Shown: positions 17,324 through 26,927 of the stretch, piece after piece
Layout of the letters: the number at the start of each line of letters is the position of its first letter
How positions within the stretch are numbered: position 1 is the stretch's first letter
NCBI RefSeq assembly: GCF_900109375.1
Contig: NZ_FOAB01000002.1
Span: 310,001 to 374,000, forward strand
Length of the DNA stretch: 64,000 bases
Direction of reading: 5' to 3'
Source of the DNA: Aquimarina amphilecti
GTDB lineage: Bacteria > Bacteroidota > Bacteroidia > Flavobacteriales > Flavobacteriaceae
Notes under the pieces: generated by a model
Told to the model about the DNA's origin: nothing
The model's input: only the letters and a program-made list of their open reading frames with translations
The model's database searches: none
Position numbers and translations under genes: made by a program

Positions 17324-18271
17324 ATGAAAACCGTAAACAAAATTATCGTTAAAATGATGCAGATTGCATTGGTTTTAATGCTAATATTTTCTTGTACAAA
17401 AGATGAAACAACCGAAGTATATCAAGAACCAGATGCATTGTTGGAATCAGAATATGGACTAACGTCTATTACAGACAAAGAAATTCCTCAAGAAGTGCTA
17501 AATCAATTAGAAGCAACAAAAGAGAATTTAGAAAAATACATGGGAGGAATCTTACAAATTATTGATTATAATATCATAGGAAAAGTCCCTAATACAAAAA
17601 GTTTGGACATGACTTTTGATGCTTTATCAAAATCTTCTACGACTGTGGCTTATGGTAATATTATGGATCCTAAAACGGTAGTTATTGGGGATTTAGATAA
17701 GTTACTTCCTAGTAAGACACAAGAGGGTAGTGATCTTTTAAAAGAATATGCATCAGATCAGATTAAAGTGGGGGATAAAGCAATGGAATTGACATGGAAT
17801 TATAAAGGAGAAACTTTTAAAACAACAACTTTTTATAGTGATGCAGGTATTACCTGGGATAACCTCATGATAGGTCTTATTATGATGAATCCAGAATCTG
17901 AAACTGAACTTAAGAATAATGATAATGAAAAAGCTGGAGTTAGATGGAATTCATATAAAAGAAGTTGGTATGGAAATTGGCTTTGGGGTTCGAGAAGAGG
18001 AACTATTTATTATGAAATTACAGTGTATCATACTAATGGTACGGTAAGTAATACTGATATTACTGACTATGGACATATGAATATTGGCTCTGCTAAATCG
18101 GAAAGTAAGGTTTTAAAAGAAACAGGAAGTTATGGTAGAGGTCAATATGCTTTAGGACTCTGTACACCTATTGCTTCGTTAAAATTTAATGAAGAAAAGT
18201 TTGAGGTTTCTGTCAGTGGAGTAGGAAGTAACATTATTTCTAATGGAACCAAATCTCTTTATCCAAATTAA
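17324..18271 (+). CDS. Unknown lipoprotein, probable target of the LytTR system
   Basis: Unrecognised lipoprotein of 315 residues. The signal peptide ends at the lipobox IFSC with Cys24, followed by TKDETTE. There is a helical part (about 45-80), then mixed beta regions. One aromatic- and arginine-rich stretch (WNSYKRSWYGNWLWGSRRG, about 206-224) is unusual for the rest of the chain. No known domain was recognised. It lies 197 bp downstream of the LytS kinase, and its own promoter carries the LytTR-type direct repeat. The likely reading is that the adjacent two-component system controls this surface protein. Confidence 0.75.
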   Translation: MKTVNKIIVKMMQIALVLMLIFSCTKDETTEVYQEPDALLESEYGLTSITDKEIPQEVLNQLEATKENLEKYMGGILQIIDYNIIGKVPNTKSLDMTFDALSKSSTTVAYGNIMDPKTVVIGDLDKLLPSKTQEGSDLLKEYASDQIKVGDKAMELTWNYKGETFKTTTFYSDAGITWDNLMIGLIMMNPESETELKNNDNEKAGVRWNSYKRSWYGNWLWGSRRGTIYYEITVYHTNGTVSNTDITDYGHMNIGSAKSESKVLKETGSYGRGQYALGLCTPIASLKFNEEKFEVSVSGVGSNIISNGTKSLYPN

Positions 18272-18330
18272 TTTGGATAAAACATTAAAATAAACTGTGG
18301 ATCAATCTTTAACTTGTATTCACAGCTTTT

Positions 18331-19383
18331 TTAGAATTCAGAAAAACGATTGTCATTTACAAAATCATCATCTGTAAGGGTTTTTAAGAAGGAGATAATT
18401 TGATTTTTTTCTTCTTCTGTCATTGGAATTCCCATAACCGTTCTATCAGGGTTTTTAAAAAGAGGATCTATAGTTTCTGAGTCAACCATACCATCACTAT
18501 AATGATCCAATACATCTTTCAGTGTTTTTAATCTACCATCATGCATATAGGGAAAAGTTAATTCGATATTTCTTAACGTAGGAACCTTAAATTTGTGTAG
18601 ATCAGAAGCAAGACCAGTGACACGGTTGCGGCCTATGTCATTATACTGTGGATTGATTGACAAGCCATTATTACGATATGACTGATCCGTAAATAGTGTT
18701 CCAGCATGACAAGAAGCACATTTAGAAGCAAACAATTCAAAACCTGCAGTTTCTTCTGCGGTAAAAACAGAACCTTCGTTTCTCTCAATTTTGTCGTATT
18801 TAGAATTTGATGAAATCATCATAATCATGAATTGTGATAACGCTTTGAGCAAATTTTCGGAGTTAATTTTTTGATCTTCAAAAGCCTCGGCAAATAACTT
18901 TACATATTCAGGTTGTTCTTCGAGTTTTTTAATAATCCCCGTAAAAGATTCGTTCATTTCTACTTCTGCTGTAATAGGTATAATTGGTTGCAGATCTAAA
19001 TGTATAGCAGCTCCATCCCAAGTAAACTCGTTCATAAAAGCCAGATTGTGTAAAGGCTGTGCATTACGTGTACCAAGTGCTCCGTTTACCCCATGACTTA
19101 CGATATGCGTATGATGCGTAAATGCAAAATCTTGAATATGACAAAATCCACAAGAAATAACACCATCAGAGGATAAGCGACCATCATAAAAAAGTTTTTT
19201 ACCTAATTCGAATCCTTTTTCTGTAGGAGGATTAAGTGTTACATTATAAGTTGGTTCTGGAAAATTAGAGGGAATTGTAAATTCTAAAGATGAATTTTGA
19301 TCAATAGGTATATAGTCTTCTTTATCGGAGCCACACGAGACTCCGATAAGAATTAATACTATGTAACCTAAGTTCTTTATCAT
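18331..19383 (-). CDS. Di-heme cytochrome c peroxidase/MauG (MbnH-like) lipoprotein
   Basis: Di-heme enzyme of the bacterial cytochrome c peroxidase/MauG family, 350 residues, anchored as a lipoprotein (lipobox GVSC, Cys17). Heme sites are SCGFCHIQ (CxxCH at 78-82) and KCASCHAG (222-226). The family motif FTWDGAAIHLD lies near 120-130. Its start codon directly abuts the stop codon of the MbnP-like gene, so the two are translationally linked. In characterised pairs, MbnH oxidises a tryptophan of MbnP to kynurenine to create a copper site. That function is inferred here from the pairing; plain peroxidase activity remains possible. Confidence 0.88.
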   Translation of the reverse strand: MIKNLGYIVLILIGVSCGSDKEDYIPIDQNSSLEFTIPSNFPEPTYNVTLNPPTEKGFELGKKLFYDGRLSSDGVISCGFCHIQDFAFTHHTHIVSHGVNGALGTRNAQPLHNLAFMNEFTWDGAAIHLDLQPIIPITAEVEMNESFTGIIKKLEEQPEYVKLFAEAFEDQKINSENLLKALSQFMIMMISSNSKYDKIERNEGSVFTAEETAGFELFASKCASCHAGTLFTDQSYRNNGLSINPQYNDIGRNRVTGLASDLHKFKVPTLRNIELTFPYMHDGRLKTLKDVLDHYSDGMVDSETIDPLFKNPDRTVMGIPMTEEEKNQIISFLKTLTDDDFVNDNRFSEF

Positions 19384-20160
19384 TTAATTAGATGCATTAT
19401 TTATAGAAAACATTGTGCTTATGTTCTCTGCTAATATAGGAGCGTTTACAGGGTCTACTTGTACATCACTTTTCTGTTCAAGAGAATGAGTATTTGTACT
19501 ATCAAAAATTTTAGCGACATCTGTATCAATTGCTAAGTCCGAATTAGTTTGATCTTCTATGGTAATAGTATTTGAGATATCTAAAGTAACTTCTTTATAA
19601 TTATCCAAAACTTCTCCATGACTTCCTATATGCAGTAAAAAATCACTAGAAGTTCCTCCTTGAGGAGTAAAAGAACCTTCAAATTTAACAAATTTATATC
19701 CAGCTGACCAAGACCATAACATCCCTTGTTCTTCTGCTGTAGGAATAAAATTAGCAACTCCATTTAGAGGGTAGTTAGATTGATCAACTCCAATACCAAA
19801 CTTTATTTTAGTATAAACACCAGTATCAATATTACTAAGAGAAATTTTCTTACTCGATGATACTTCCTCATTGATTAAGAAATAACTATCTGCAACTGGA
19901 TATGTAAACTCATCTCCGTTTTCTTTGATTAAAACAATATTACTAATGATATATTTTAATTCAGAAATCGTATAACTTTCATTGCTTTGGTTATTATAAG
20001 ATTCAGTATCCAGTATTAAAAGATTTGCCCCCACCTTGTTAATGAAATCTATATCTAATGAACCAAATTTAGGATTGTTGTCCATATTTGGATCATCATC
20101 TTTACAAGATATTAAAGTTATTAAAGCGAGTAGTATTAGTGTGAATTTTTTCATTTTCAT
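19384..20160 (-). CDS. MbnP-like copper-binding lipoprotein
   Basis: Lipoprotein of 258 residues (lipobox LISC, Cys19) with the MbnP-like domain (about 32-215). Visible family features are the NPKFGSLDIDF start, the region NYPLNGVANFIP and the core motif GMLWSWSAGYKFVKFEG with Trp149 and Trp151. LLHIGSHG carries His177 and His181. In studied MbnP proteins a tryptophan-derived kynurenine and histidines bind copper after modification by the partner MbnH. Which Trp would be changed here is not known. The ATG overlaps the stop of the upstream repeat lipoprotein gene (ATGA), and the di-heme gene follows with no gap. Confidence 0.85.
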   Translation of the reverse strand: MKMKKFTLILLALITLISCKDDDPNMDNNPKFGSLDIDFINKVGANLLILDTESYNNQSNESYTISELKYIISNIVLIKENGDEFTYPVADSYFLINEEVSSSKKISLSNIDTGVYTKIKFGIGVDQSNYPLNGVANFIPTAEEQGMLWSWSAGYKFVKFEGSFTPQGGTSSDFLLHIGSHGEVLDNYKEVTLDISNTITIEDQTNSDLAIDTDVAKIFDSTNTHSLEQKSDVQVDPVNAPILAENISTMFSINNASN

Positions 20161-21521
20161 TTGTATTTAATAATTATAACGTCTTTACCTCCTTGATTAT
20201 TAGAAATGTCTATGTCATTGCTTTCGGTACTTCCGACAATCAAGATCTTCTTGTCTTGTGTCTCCATACACCCGACTGCAAATTCTGCTGAAGTCCCTCC
20301 AATAGTAGATTTCCAAGTTACATCTCCATTGCTATCAATTAAGATATTCCAGATATCACTTTGCCCTTGATTTTCATCAACATCTCCGTTGTTACTTCTG
20401 GAATTACCAGTGATAATAAAACCACCTTCTTGCGTAGTATGAATTCCTCTTGCTGTATCAAACTCTGTTCCTCCTAATGATTTTTCCCAGATTAAATTTC
20501 CATTGTCATCAATTTGAATCATCCATAGATCTGCGTTTCCTTTAGCATTAGAAATATCACCATCAGTACTTCTAGAATCTCCTACAATAATATATTTTCC
20601 ATCACCAGATGTTGCAATTGCGTATCCAACATCAATCTCAGAACCTCCAAAGGATTTTTCCCAAACTTTAGTTCCTTCAGTATTAATTTTAACGACCCAA
20701 AAGTCGTAACTACCTTTACTTGCGGTAACATCAAAATCATTACTTTCCGAGGATCCTATCATTAAAAAACCCCCATCTTGAGTCTGTACAGTATCATAAC
20801 TTCTATCATTATCAGTTCCTCCGAAATAACGTCTCCATTCTTTGTTTCCTGAAGCATCTAATTTAATTCCCCAGAATTCTCCAACTCCATGTTTGTCAAA
20901 AAATGTTCTATTGTCATTTCCCTCACCATTACTAGCTGTAACGTCTAGAAAACCGGTTAAGAAGTAACCATTATCAGAAGTCTGTACAATAGAGAATGCT
21001 CGATCAATCCCGGGAAATCCAAAAGATTTTTCCCATTCCAAATTTCCTGAAGCATCAATTTTCACCATCCAATAGTCTTGCAATCCTGCATTTTCACTTA
21101 CATCACCATCAGTACTTCTGCTATAGCCAACTAATGCGTAGCCACCATCTACGGTTTTAATAATTCTTTGTCCGCGATCATCTCCGGTACCACCATAGGT
21201 TTTACTCCAGACAATAGTTCCTTCTGTAGAAAGTTTTAAAACCCAAAAATCACTATCTGTAGCATCTTTATCAGATATGTCGCCATCAATACTTTGAGTA
21301 TATCCAAAAACAACATAGCTCCCATCGTCAGCTTCTATAATAGATAAAGCATCATCTTCACCACTTCCACCAAAAGTTTTAACCCATTCTACAGTTCCTT
21401 GAAAACCATCATCAGGATTTATAGGAGGCTGGGAGGTTGTGTTATCATCACTACTACAGGCTACAATACTTGTAACAATAAAAATTAATAAGGATTTATA
21501 AAAGAACTTGAGTTTACACAT
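20157..21521 (-). CDS. Lipoprotein with seven W/GG repeats
   Basis: Predicted surface lipoprotein of 454 residues (lipobox IVAC, Cys22) made almost wholly of about seven repeats of 52-58 residues. Each has the pattern W-x-K-x-(F/Y)GG, then a D-rich turn, (D)GGY-(5-6 residues)-G-x-S-x-S and DFWVVKLD-x-x-G. This is the delta-60/beta-propeller-like repeat, probably folding as a propeller. No catalytic site is seen. A close relative is encoded at 44562-46175. It overlaps the MbnP-like gene by 4 bp and follows a choice-of-anchor-B gene by 21 bp. It is likely part of the same surface copper/redox cluster (inference). Confidence 0.8.
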   Translation of the reverse strand: MCKLKFFYKSLLIFIVTSIVACSSDDNTTSQPPINPDDGFQGTVEWVKTFGGSGEDDALSIIEADDGSYVVFGYTQSIDGDISDKDATDSDFWVLKLSTEGTIVWSKTYGGTGDDRGQRIIKTVDGGYALVGYSRSTDGDVSENAGLQDYWMVKIDASGNLEWEKSFGFPGIDRAFSIVQTSDNGYFLTGFLDVTASNGEGNDNRTFFDKHGVGEFWGIKLDASGNKEWRRYFGGTDNDRSYDTVQTQDGGFLMIGSSESNDFDVTASKGSYDFWVVKINTEGTKVWEKSFGGSEIDVGYAIATSGDGKYIIVGDSRSTDGDISNAKGNADLWMIQIDDNGNLIWEKSLGGTEFDTARGIHTTQEGGFIITGNSRSNNGDVDENQGQSDIWNILIDSNGDVTWKSTIGGTSAEFAVGCMETQDKKILIVGSTESNDIDISNNQGGKDVIIIKYK

Positions 21522-21542
21522 TTGTTATTATTCAATATTTAA

Positions 21543-24029
21543 TTATCTTTTTATTAAACGTTTGGTAATCTGGTTGCTATCATTAAAAACTTTTAAAAGA
21601 TAAACTCCAGGATTTAAACTTGAGACGTCTATTGTTTTTGTAACGTTTCCTTTACTTATCAATTGTCCCGTAATAGATATAATTTCATACGATGCAGTTT
21701 GATCCATATTTAAAAATACTTCTAAGACTTGACCAGATACTGGATTGGGGTAAATTTTCAATGCCATAATATCTTCATCTTCATTACCGAAAACAGGAAT
21801 GATACTAGAGGTTACTATTTGTTGGTTATTATATCTTCCGCAAGAGCCTTCATAGATTTTTATAGAAGAGAAATCCGAGTTATTACCAGAACCCCCATCA
21901 TTGTCATTAATAAATACCAACCTGTCCATCGTTCCGGTATAAAAACTTCCCACTGGAATTACATATGTTGTAAAATCATTACCAGAATAGTTGTCATAAT
22001 TGGTAACCCCATAATTTTGTGTACCATGTACTTTAAAATATCTAGTGGAAGTTAGAGTATTATCGTTTTCAAAACCAATAGCATGAATTTCTCCTTGTGA
22101 TGAACTTCTGAATTCAAACTCAATTACAGTATTAGGAGTTACCGTATAGTCATAAGGAATATATTTCCACGTATTATTGGTAAGTGACAATGTTGTTCCA
22201 GTATTATTTACAACAAAGTCACCAGCTGAATCCTGATTGGAAAACGGAGTGATCTGAAAATTTCTAAAATCTATACTATCACATGTCGGAGGAGGAGTGG
22301 TTTCGTCTATTATACTTATATCATCTATAGCAATATCACTCTGCCACCCCTGAGAACCATTTCCTGTTATGACATTAAATCGTAATTGAACACTTGCTTC
22401 TCCAGAATATGAAGATAAATCTATTGTTTCGGTATTCCAGTTACTTCCTTGAGCTCCGTTTCTGCTAAATATAGAAGACCAATTTCCTTGGTTATCAATT
22501 CTTGCTTCTACGGTTAAATTGTTAATTGCACTTCCTAACATGTGATATTGGAAGGTAAGACTTGGCGAAGTAAGATTGGTGAAATTTAAACAGGGAGAAT
22601 TTAAAACTGCACTTTTGTTTGGATAACCTGTTCCATTACCAGAAGCTTCTACATAGATATAAGTATTACCATCTGAGGCTGCGGTTGGACCTGTTCCCGT
22701 GGAAGGAGTACCTCCAGAATTTCTAGTCCAATTCAGATCATCATCAGAAGCGTTTTCCCAAAATCCAAAACTAGATTCGAAACTTTCATTGAATGGAAAA
22801 GAAGTTACTACTGATGAGCAGTCACCTCCACCACCATCTCCAGGTTCGCTTTTTCTTACTAAGAAGAACCCTCCTTCTATGTCACTTATTACTATATTTC
22901 CGCTGTTAAAATATGGATAAATATTCCAAGCCCCATTAAAAGAAGCACTATTACTAGATGGATACGTGTCAAAATATCCAATTTCATTAATATTTGTATT
23001 TCCTATATCCGAAATATCAATAACTCTAAATCCGGCTCTATAATTAGCTAAATAAAACTTATCTCCTTTTACATATCCATTATGATCAATAGCTGGAGTA
23101 GGTCCATTGTATATCATGTGTTGTTGCGGATTATCTAGATCTTCAAAATCAAATATGATAGTTCGCGTATTAAATCCTACACCTTGCTCATCTGTTTCAT
23201 CTCCTAAAAGGAAATATCTCATATCATCAGTGAACCACCCTTGATGAGTATATCCAATATTTGTGTATTGTATTGTAGAGATTGTTACCGGATTGGACTT
23301 ATCTGTAATGTCTGCAATCACTACTTCGATCTCGTTACTTCCGATAAGAATTTCTCTTCCGTTATAATCTGGATCAGGACCGTTATAGGTGACTACTTGA
23401 GCATCATGAGTATATGCTCTTTGACCTCCAGATAAAAAACCACCTGCATTGGTTGGATTTTTAGGGTCTTGAATATTCACAAACAAAGGGCCTCCATTAT
23501 ATGGTCCAGAACCTCTTTGTGCTCCTACAATGTAAGCAAACCCAGTATCTTCATTAATTACAATATTATGTGCGTTTCCAAATTGAGTATATCTGGTATC
23601 TGCAGAGAAAGTTGAAGGAGGATTAGAAACGTTACGCAATCTAGTTAGATCAAAAACCTGCATTCCATGACCTGAAGCTTCACTTACAATAAAAGCATGG
23701 TTGTTATAGACCTTAACATCTCTCCAAAGACTATTGCCTGTGGCCGTAGGAAGTTTTCCCAAATAAATCGGACTGGTAGGGTTAGAGATATCTATGAATG
23801 CTGTACCATTGTTTAATCCAATAATTGCATATTCTTTAGATGTTTGGGTATCAGTCCATCCCCAACTGTCATTTCCAGAACTAGCATTCATTTGAGAAAG
23901 TGAAATAGTAGACATAAGGTCGTAATCTTTACATGGATAAGATCCGGCAAATCCATTAGTACAAGGTGTTTGACTTCGGCAAATAGTAGAGCATACTATG
24001 AAGCATAAAGCTAAGGTTAGTTTTTTCAT
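21543..24029 (-). CDS. Choice-of-anchor B (LVIVD) protein with MAM-like domain and T9SS sorting signal
   Basis: Secreted protein of 828 residues with a signal peptide ending near CRSQ. The choice-of-anchor-B beta-propeller (about 20-390) has typical motifs DSWGWTD, SWRDVKVY-like NSLWRDVKVYNNHAF, NAHNIVINE and PAIDHNGYVKG. A MAM/jelly-roll-like module follows (about 405-585, FNESFESSFGFWENA to DIAIDDISI). Another beta domain comes next, and then a type A T9SS C-terminal domain (KIYPNPVSGQ to KRLIKR). It is the largest of three adjacent paralogues and the only one with the extra modules. Cell-surface location is inferred from the sorting domain; function is unknown. Confidence 0.87.
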   Translation of the reverse strand: MKKLTLALCFIVCSTICRSQTPCTNGFAGSYPCKDYDLMSTISLSQMNASSGNDSWGWTDTQTSKEYAIIGLNNGTAFIDISNPTSPIYLGKLPTATGNSLWRDVKVYNNHAFIVSEASGHGMQVFDLTRLRNVSNPPSTFSADTRYTQFGNAHNIVINEDTGFAYIVGAQRGSGPYNGGPLFVNIQDPKNPTNAGGFLSGGQRAYTHDAQVVTYNGPDPDYNGREILIGSNEIEVVIADITDKSNPVTISTIQYTNIGYTHQGWFTDDMRYFLLGDETDEQGVGFNTRTIIFDFEDLDNPQQHMIYNGPTPAIDHNGYVKGDKFYLANYRAGFRVIDISDIGNTNINEIGYFDTYPSSNSASFNGAWNIYPYFNSGNIVISDIEGGFFLVRKSEPGDGGGGDCSSVVTSFPFNESFESSFGFWENASDDDLNWTRNSGGTPSTGTGPTAASDGNTYIYVEASGNGTGYPNKSAVLNSPCLNFTNLTSPSLTFQYHMLGSAINNLTVEARIDNQGNWSSIFSRNGAQGSNWNTETIDLSSYSGEASVQLRFNVITGNGSQGWQSDIAIDDISIIDETTPPPTCDSIDFRNFQITPFSNQDSAGDFVVNNTGTTLSLTNNTWKYIPYDYTVTPNTVIEFEFRSSSQGEIHAIGFENDNTLTSTRYFKVHGTQNYGVTNYDNYSGNDFTTYVIPVGSFYTGTMDRLVFINDNDGGSGNNSDFSSIKIYEGSCGRYNNQQIVTSSIIPVFGNEDEDIMALKIYPNPVSGQVLEVFLNMDQTASYEIISITGQLISKGNVTKTIDVSSLNPGVYLLKVFNDSNQITKRLIKR

Positions 24030-24035
24030 GAGTTT

Positions 24036-24087
24036 GTGTAATTTAGTAGTTAGCTTAAACTAGTTCTTGAAAACTAGTGAATTACAC
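24036..24087. repeat. Inverted repeat in the leader of the 21543-24029 gene
   Basis: GTGTAATT at 24036-24043 is the exact inverse of AATTACAC at 24080-24087, and ACTAGT copies lie inside it. On the minus strand this spans most of the leader between the -7 box (24087-24094) and the ATG at 24029. The transcript could fold into a long hairpin just before the start codon. Confidence 0.5.
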
Positions 24088-24094
24088 AAAATTA
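24087..24094 (-). promoter_or_regulatory. -7 box of the 21543-24029 gene
   Basis: TAATTTTG on the minus strand fits TAnnTTTG, about 58 bp before the ATG. No -33 TTG is seen at normal spacing. It suggests that this gene and those after it can be transcribed apart from the two upstream paralogues. Confidence 0.5.
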
Positions 24095-24235
24095 GTCTAA
24101 AAAACTCCAAACTCAGTCCTAGCTTTCCACACTATTTATCCGGTTTAACCATCTCGTAATCAGTATTTAATTGTTTTATATTCTATTTATAGCTGTTGAG
24201 TTATTAAATTTTAATTTTTCAACGAAAACTAGAGA

Positions 24236-25678
24236 TTATTTAATAATTAATTTTTTGGTAATATCATTTATCCTAACTAAATACATTCCAGGTGCATATG
24301 CTAGTGGTAATGTGATATTTTTGGTATTGTTAGGGTTATTGAACTCATCGATTTTTTTACCAATAACATTATAGATTTCTATTTTTTCTAATCCTATCGC
24401 GTTTCTTCCTTCAATTGTAATGTTAGAATTTGCGGGATTAGGGTGGATTGCAAAATTTGATTTTTCTTCAAAATCATTAGTACTTAATGTATTAGTTTGT
24501 CTAACAAGTAAAAACCCTCTTTCTATATCACTGATTACTATATTACCACTATCAAAATAAGGGTAGATGCTCCAGGCACCGTTAAAAGCTGCACTGTTAC
24601 TAGATGGATAAGTATCAAAAGAACCTATTTCAGTTACATTATTATTGGCAATATCAGAAATATCAAGAACACGTAATCCAGCTCTATAATTGGCCATATA
24701 GAATTTATCTCCTTTTACATACCCATTATGATCAATTGCAGGAGTGGGGCCAGTATAATTCATGTGGAAAGCTGGATTGTCAAGATCATTAAAATCAAAA
24801 ATGATAGTTCTAGTATTAAATCCTACTCGACTTTCATCTCCTTCATCCCCAAGTAAAAAATAACGCTGATCTTCTGTAAACCACCCTTGATGAACATATC
24901 CGATGTCAGAATAACCAATAGTAGATATGGTTACTGGATTTGACTTATCGGTGATATCCGCAATTACGATTTCAATTTCATTGCTTCCAATTAGAATTTC
25001 GCGACCAGTGTAATCTGTATCCGGACCGTTGTAAATTACAGCTTGCGCATCGTGACTATATGCTTCTCCTCCTGTAGAGAGAAATCCGCCAGCATCAACC
25101 GGATTTTTAGGATCTCGAATGTCAATAAATAAAGGTCCTCCTTGATATGTTCCGGATCTGCTTGTTCCAACAGCATAGGCAAATCCAGAATCTTCATTAA
25201 TTACAATATTATGCGCATTTCCAAAACCAGTATATCTATTATCTTCAGTAAATGTTTCTGGAGGATTTGCAATGTTTCGTAATCTAGTAAGGTCAAACAC
25301 TTGCATTCCATGACTACCGGACGAAATAAAATCAGCGACTATATAGGCGTGGTTTTGGTATACTTTTACATCTCTCCAAGAACTTGATCCAACTGCAGAA
25401 GGTAATTTACCAAGATATATTGGACTTATTGGATCAGAAACATCAATAAAAGCAGTTCCGTTGTCTAATCCGATAATCGCATATTCTTTACCATCGCTAG
25501 AATCCGTCCATCCCCAGCTATCGCTACCTTCATTAGCATTCATAGTTGATAATGGAATTTGAGACATTAGATCATAATCATTACATGGAAAAGAACCAGC
25601 CATTCCATTATCACATATTGTTTGAGATTGTAAAATGAATGGTAAAAAAATTAAATTAAGTAGGAATGTTTTTTTCAT
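24236..25678 (-). CDS. Choice-of-anchor B (LVIVD) protein with T9SS sorting signal
   Basis: Secreted protein of 480 residues and middle member of the three-paralogue array. The signal peptide ends near ILQSQ. The beta-propeller (about 18-390) shares long stretches with the neighbours: SWGWTDSSDGKEYAIIGL, NAHNIVINEDSGFAY and DHNGYVKGDKFYMANYRAG. A type A T9SS sorting domain closes the chain (AIHPNPANSNITIEG to KKLIIK). It starts 34 bp after the lipoprotein paralogue and is probably co-transcribed with it. It is about 207 bp from the next paralogue, which has its own -7 box. Confidence 0.88.
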   Translation of the reverse strand: MKKTFLLNLIFLPFILQSQTICDNGMAGSFPCNDYDLMSQIPLSTMNANEGSDSWGWTDSSDGKEYAIIGLDNGTAFIDVSDPISPIYLGKLPSAVGSSSWRDVKVYQNHAYIVADFISSGSHGMQVFDLTRLRNIANPPETFTEDNRYTGFGNAHNIVINEDSGFAYAVGTSRSGTYQGGPLFIDIRDPKNPVDAGGFLSTGGEAYSHDAQAVIYNGPDTDYTGREILIGSNEIEIVIADITDKSNPVTISTIGYSDIGYVHQGWFTEDQRYFLLGDEGDESRVGFNTRTIIFDFNDLDNPAFHMNYTGPTPAIDHNGYVKGDKFYMANYRAGLRVLDISDIANNNVTEIGSFDTYPSSNSAAFNGAWSIYPYFDSGNIVISDIERGFLLVRQTNTLSTNDFEEKSNFAIHPNPANSNITIEGRNAIGLEKIEIYNVIGKKIDEFNNPNNTKNITLPLAYAPGMYLVRINDITKKLIIK

Positions 25679-25712
25679 TGGTTGATTTTTAAGAGTATAA
25701 TTGTGTTATTTT

Positions 25713-26927
25713 TTAGGGGTTACTTTCTTTTACCAATATAAATCCTGAGTTAATATCACTAATGACAATATTACCACTTTCGAAATATGGATATACATTC
25801 CAGGCACCACTAAACCCAGCACTATTGTTTGATGGGAAGGTATCTATATATCCTATTTCGGTCATCGACATAGATGCAATACCTGAAATATCAATAATTC
25901 TAATACCCGCTCTATAATTCGCTAAATAAAATTTATTTCCTTTTACATATCCATTGTGATCTATAGCTGGAGTTGATCCTATATAATTCATATGAAATTT
26001 TGGGTTATCCAAATCTTCAAAATCAAATACAACTGTTCTGGTATTAAAACCTACTCTTTGTTCATCAAGTTCGTCTCCTAACAAGAAAAACCGTTGATTC
26101 TCTGTAAACCATCCTTGATGAGTGTACCCAATATTTTCATAATTGATAGTAGAAATGGTTATAGGATCATTTTTGTCAGTAATGTCAGCAATTACTATTT
26201 CTATCTGATTACTACCAATTAGAATTTCGCGACCGGTATAGTCAGTATCAGGGCCATTATAAGTTACAACTTGCGCATCATGACTATAAGCATCTCCTCC
26301 ATCAGAAATAAAACCTCCTGCTGCCACAGGGTTTGTAGGGTCTTGAATATTTACAAAGTGAGGTCCTCCACCAAAAGTAGATGTTCCTACCCCATATGCA
26401 TAACCGGTGTTTTCATTGATGACAATATTATGTGCACTGCCAAAACCAGTGTATGTTGTATTTGCTGTAAAGGTTTGTGGCGTATTAGTTACATTTCTCA
26501 AACTAGTTAAATCAAAAACCTGCATTCCATGGCCAGCAGCTTCACTTACTATAAAAGCATGGTTTTGATATACTTTAGCATCTCGCCAAGAACTATTTTC
26601 AGTTGCTGTAGGAAGTTTTCCTAAATAAATAGGGGATTCGGGAGTAGAAATATCAATAAAAGCAGTACCGTTGTTTAGGCACATAATTACATATTCTTTT
26701 CCATTGCTAGGGTCAGTCCATCCCCAACTATCATTTCCTCCGGTAGCTCCCATTTCGGAAAGTGATATTGAAGAAACGAAATCAATCCCACAACTTTGAT
26801 ATATACCTCCATCACTTTCAGTTGAGCAAGCACTAGTTGGAGGATTTGTATTCTCATCATCATTACTACAGTTTACAAAAGATAAAAGGATCGAAATAAA
26901 TGCGACGGTACTAAAGTATTTTTTCAT
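25713..26927 (-). CDS. Choice-of-anchor B (LVIVD) lipoprotein
   Basis: First gene of the cluster and third paralogue, anchored as a lipoprotein instead of by T9SS. The ATG at 26927 gives MKKYFSTVAF with lipobox SFVNC (Cys20), whereas an earlier in-frame start adds a polar stretch that would spoil the signal peptide. The 404 residues end right after the propeller (FILVKESNP) with no sorting domain. Shared motifs are NDSWGWTDPSNGKEYVI, SAHNIVINENTGYAYG and PAIDHNGYVKGNKFYLANYRAG. The change of anchoring among close paralogues suggests different placements of the same propeller. Confidence 0.88.
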   Translation of the reverse strand: MKKYFSTVAFISILLSFVNCSNDDENTNPPTSACSTESDGGIYQSCGIDFVSSISLSEMGATGGNDSWGWTDPSNGKEYVIMCLNNGTAFIDISTPESPIYLGKLPTATENSSWRDAKVYQNHAFIVSEAAGHGMQVFDLTSLRNVTNTPQTFTANTTYTGFGSAHNIVINENTGYAYGVGTSTFGGGPHFVNIQDPTNPVAAGGFISDGGDAYSHDAQVVTYNGPDTDYTGREILIGSNQIEIVIADITDKNDPITISTINYENIGYTHQGWFTENQRFFLLGDELDEQRVGFNTRTVVFDFEDLDNPKFHMNYIGSTPAIDHNGYVKGNKFYLANYRAGIRIIDISGIASMSMTEIGYIDTFPSNNSAGFSGAWNVYPYFESGNIVISDINSGFILVKESNP

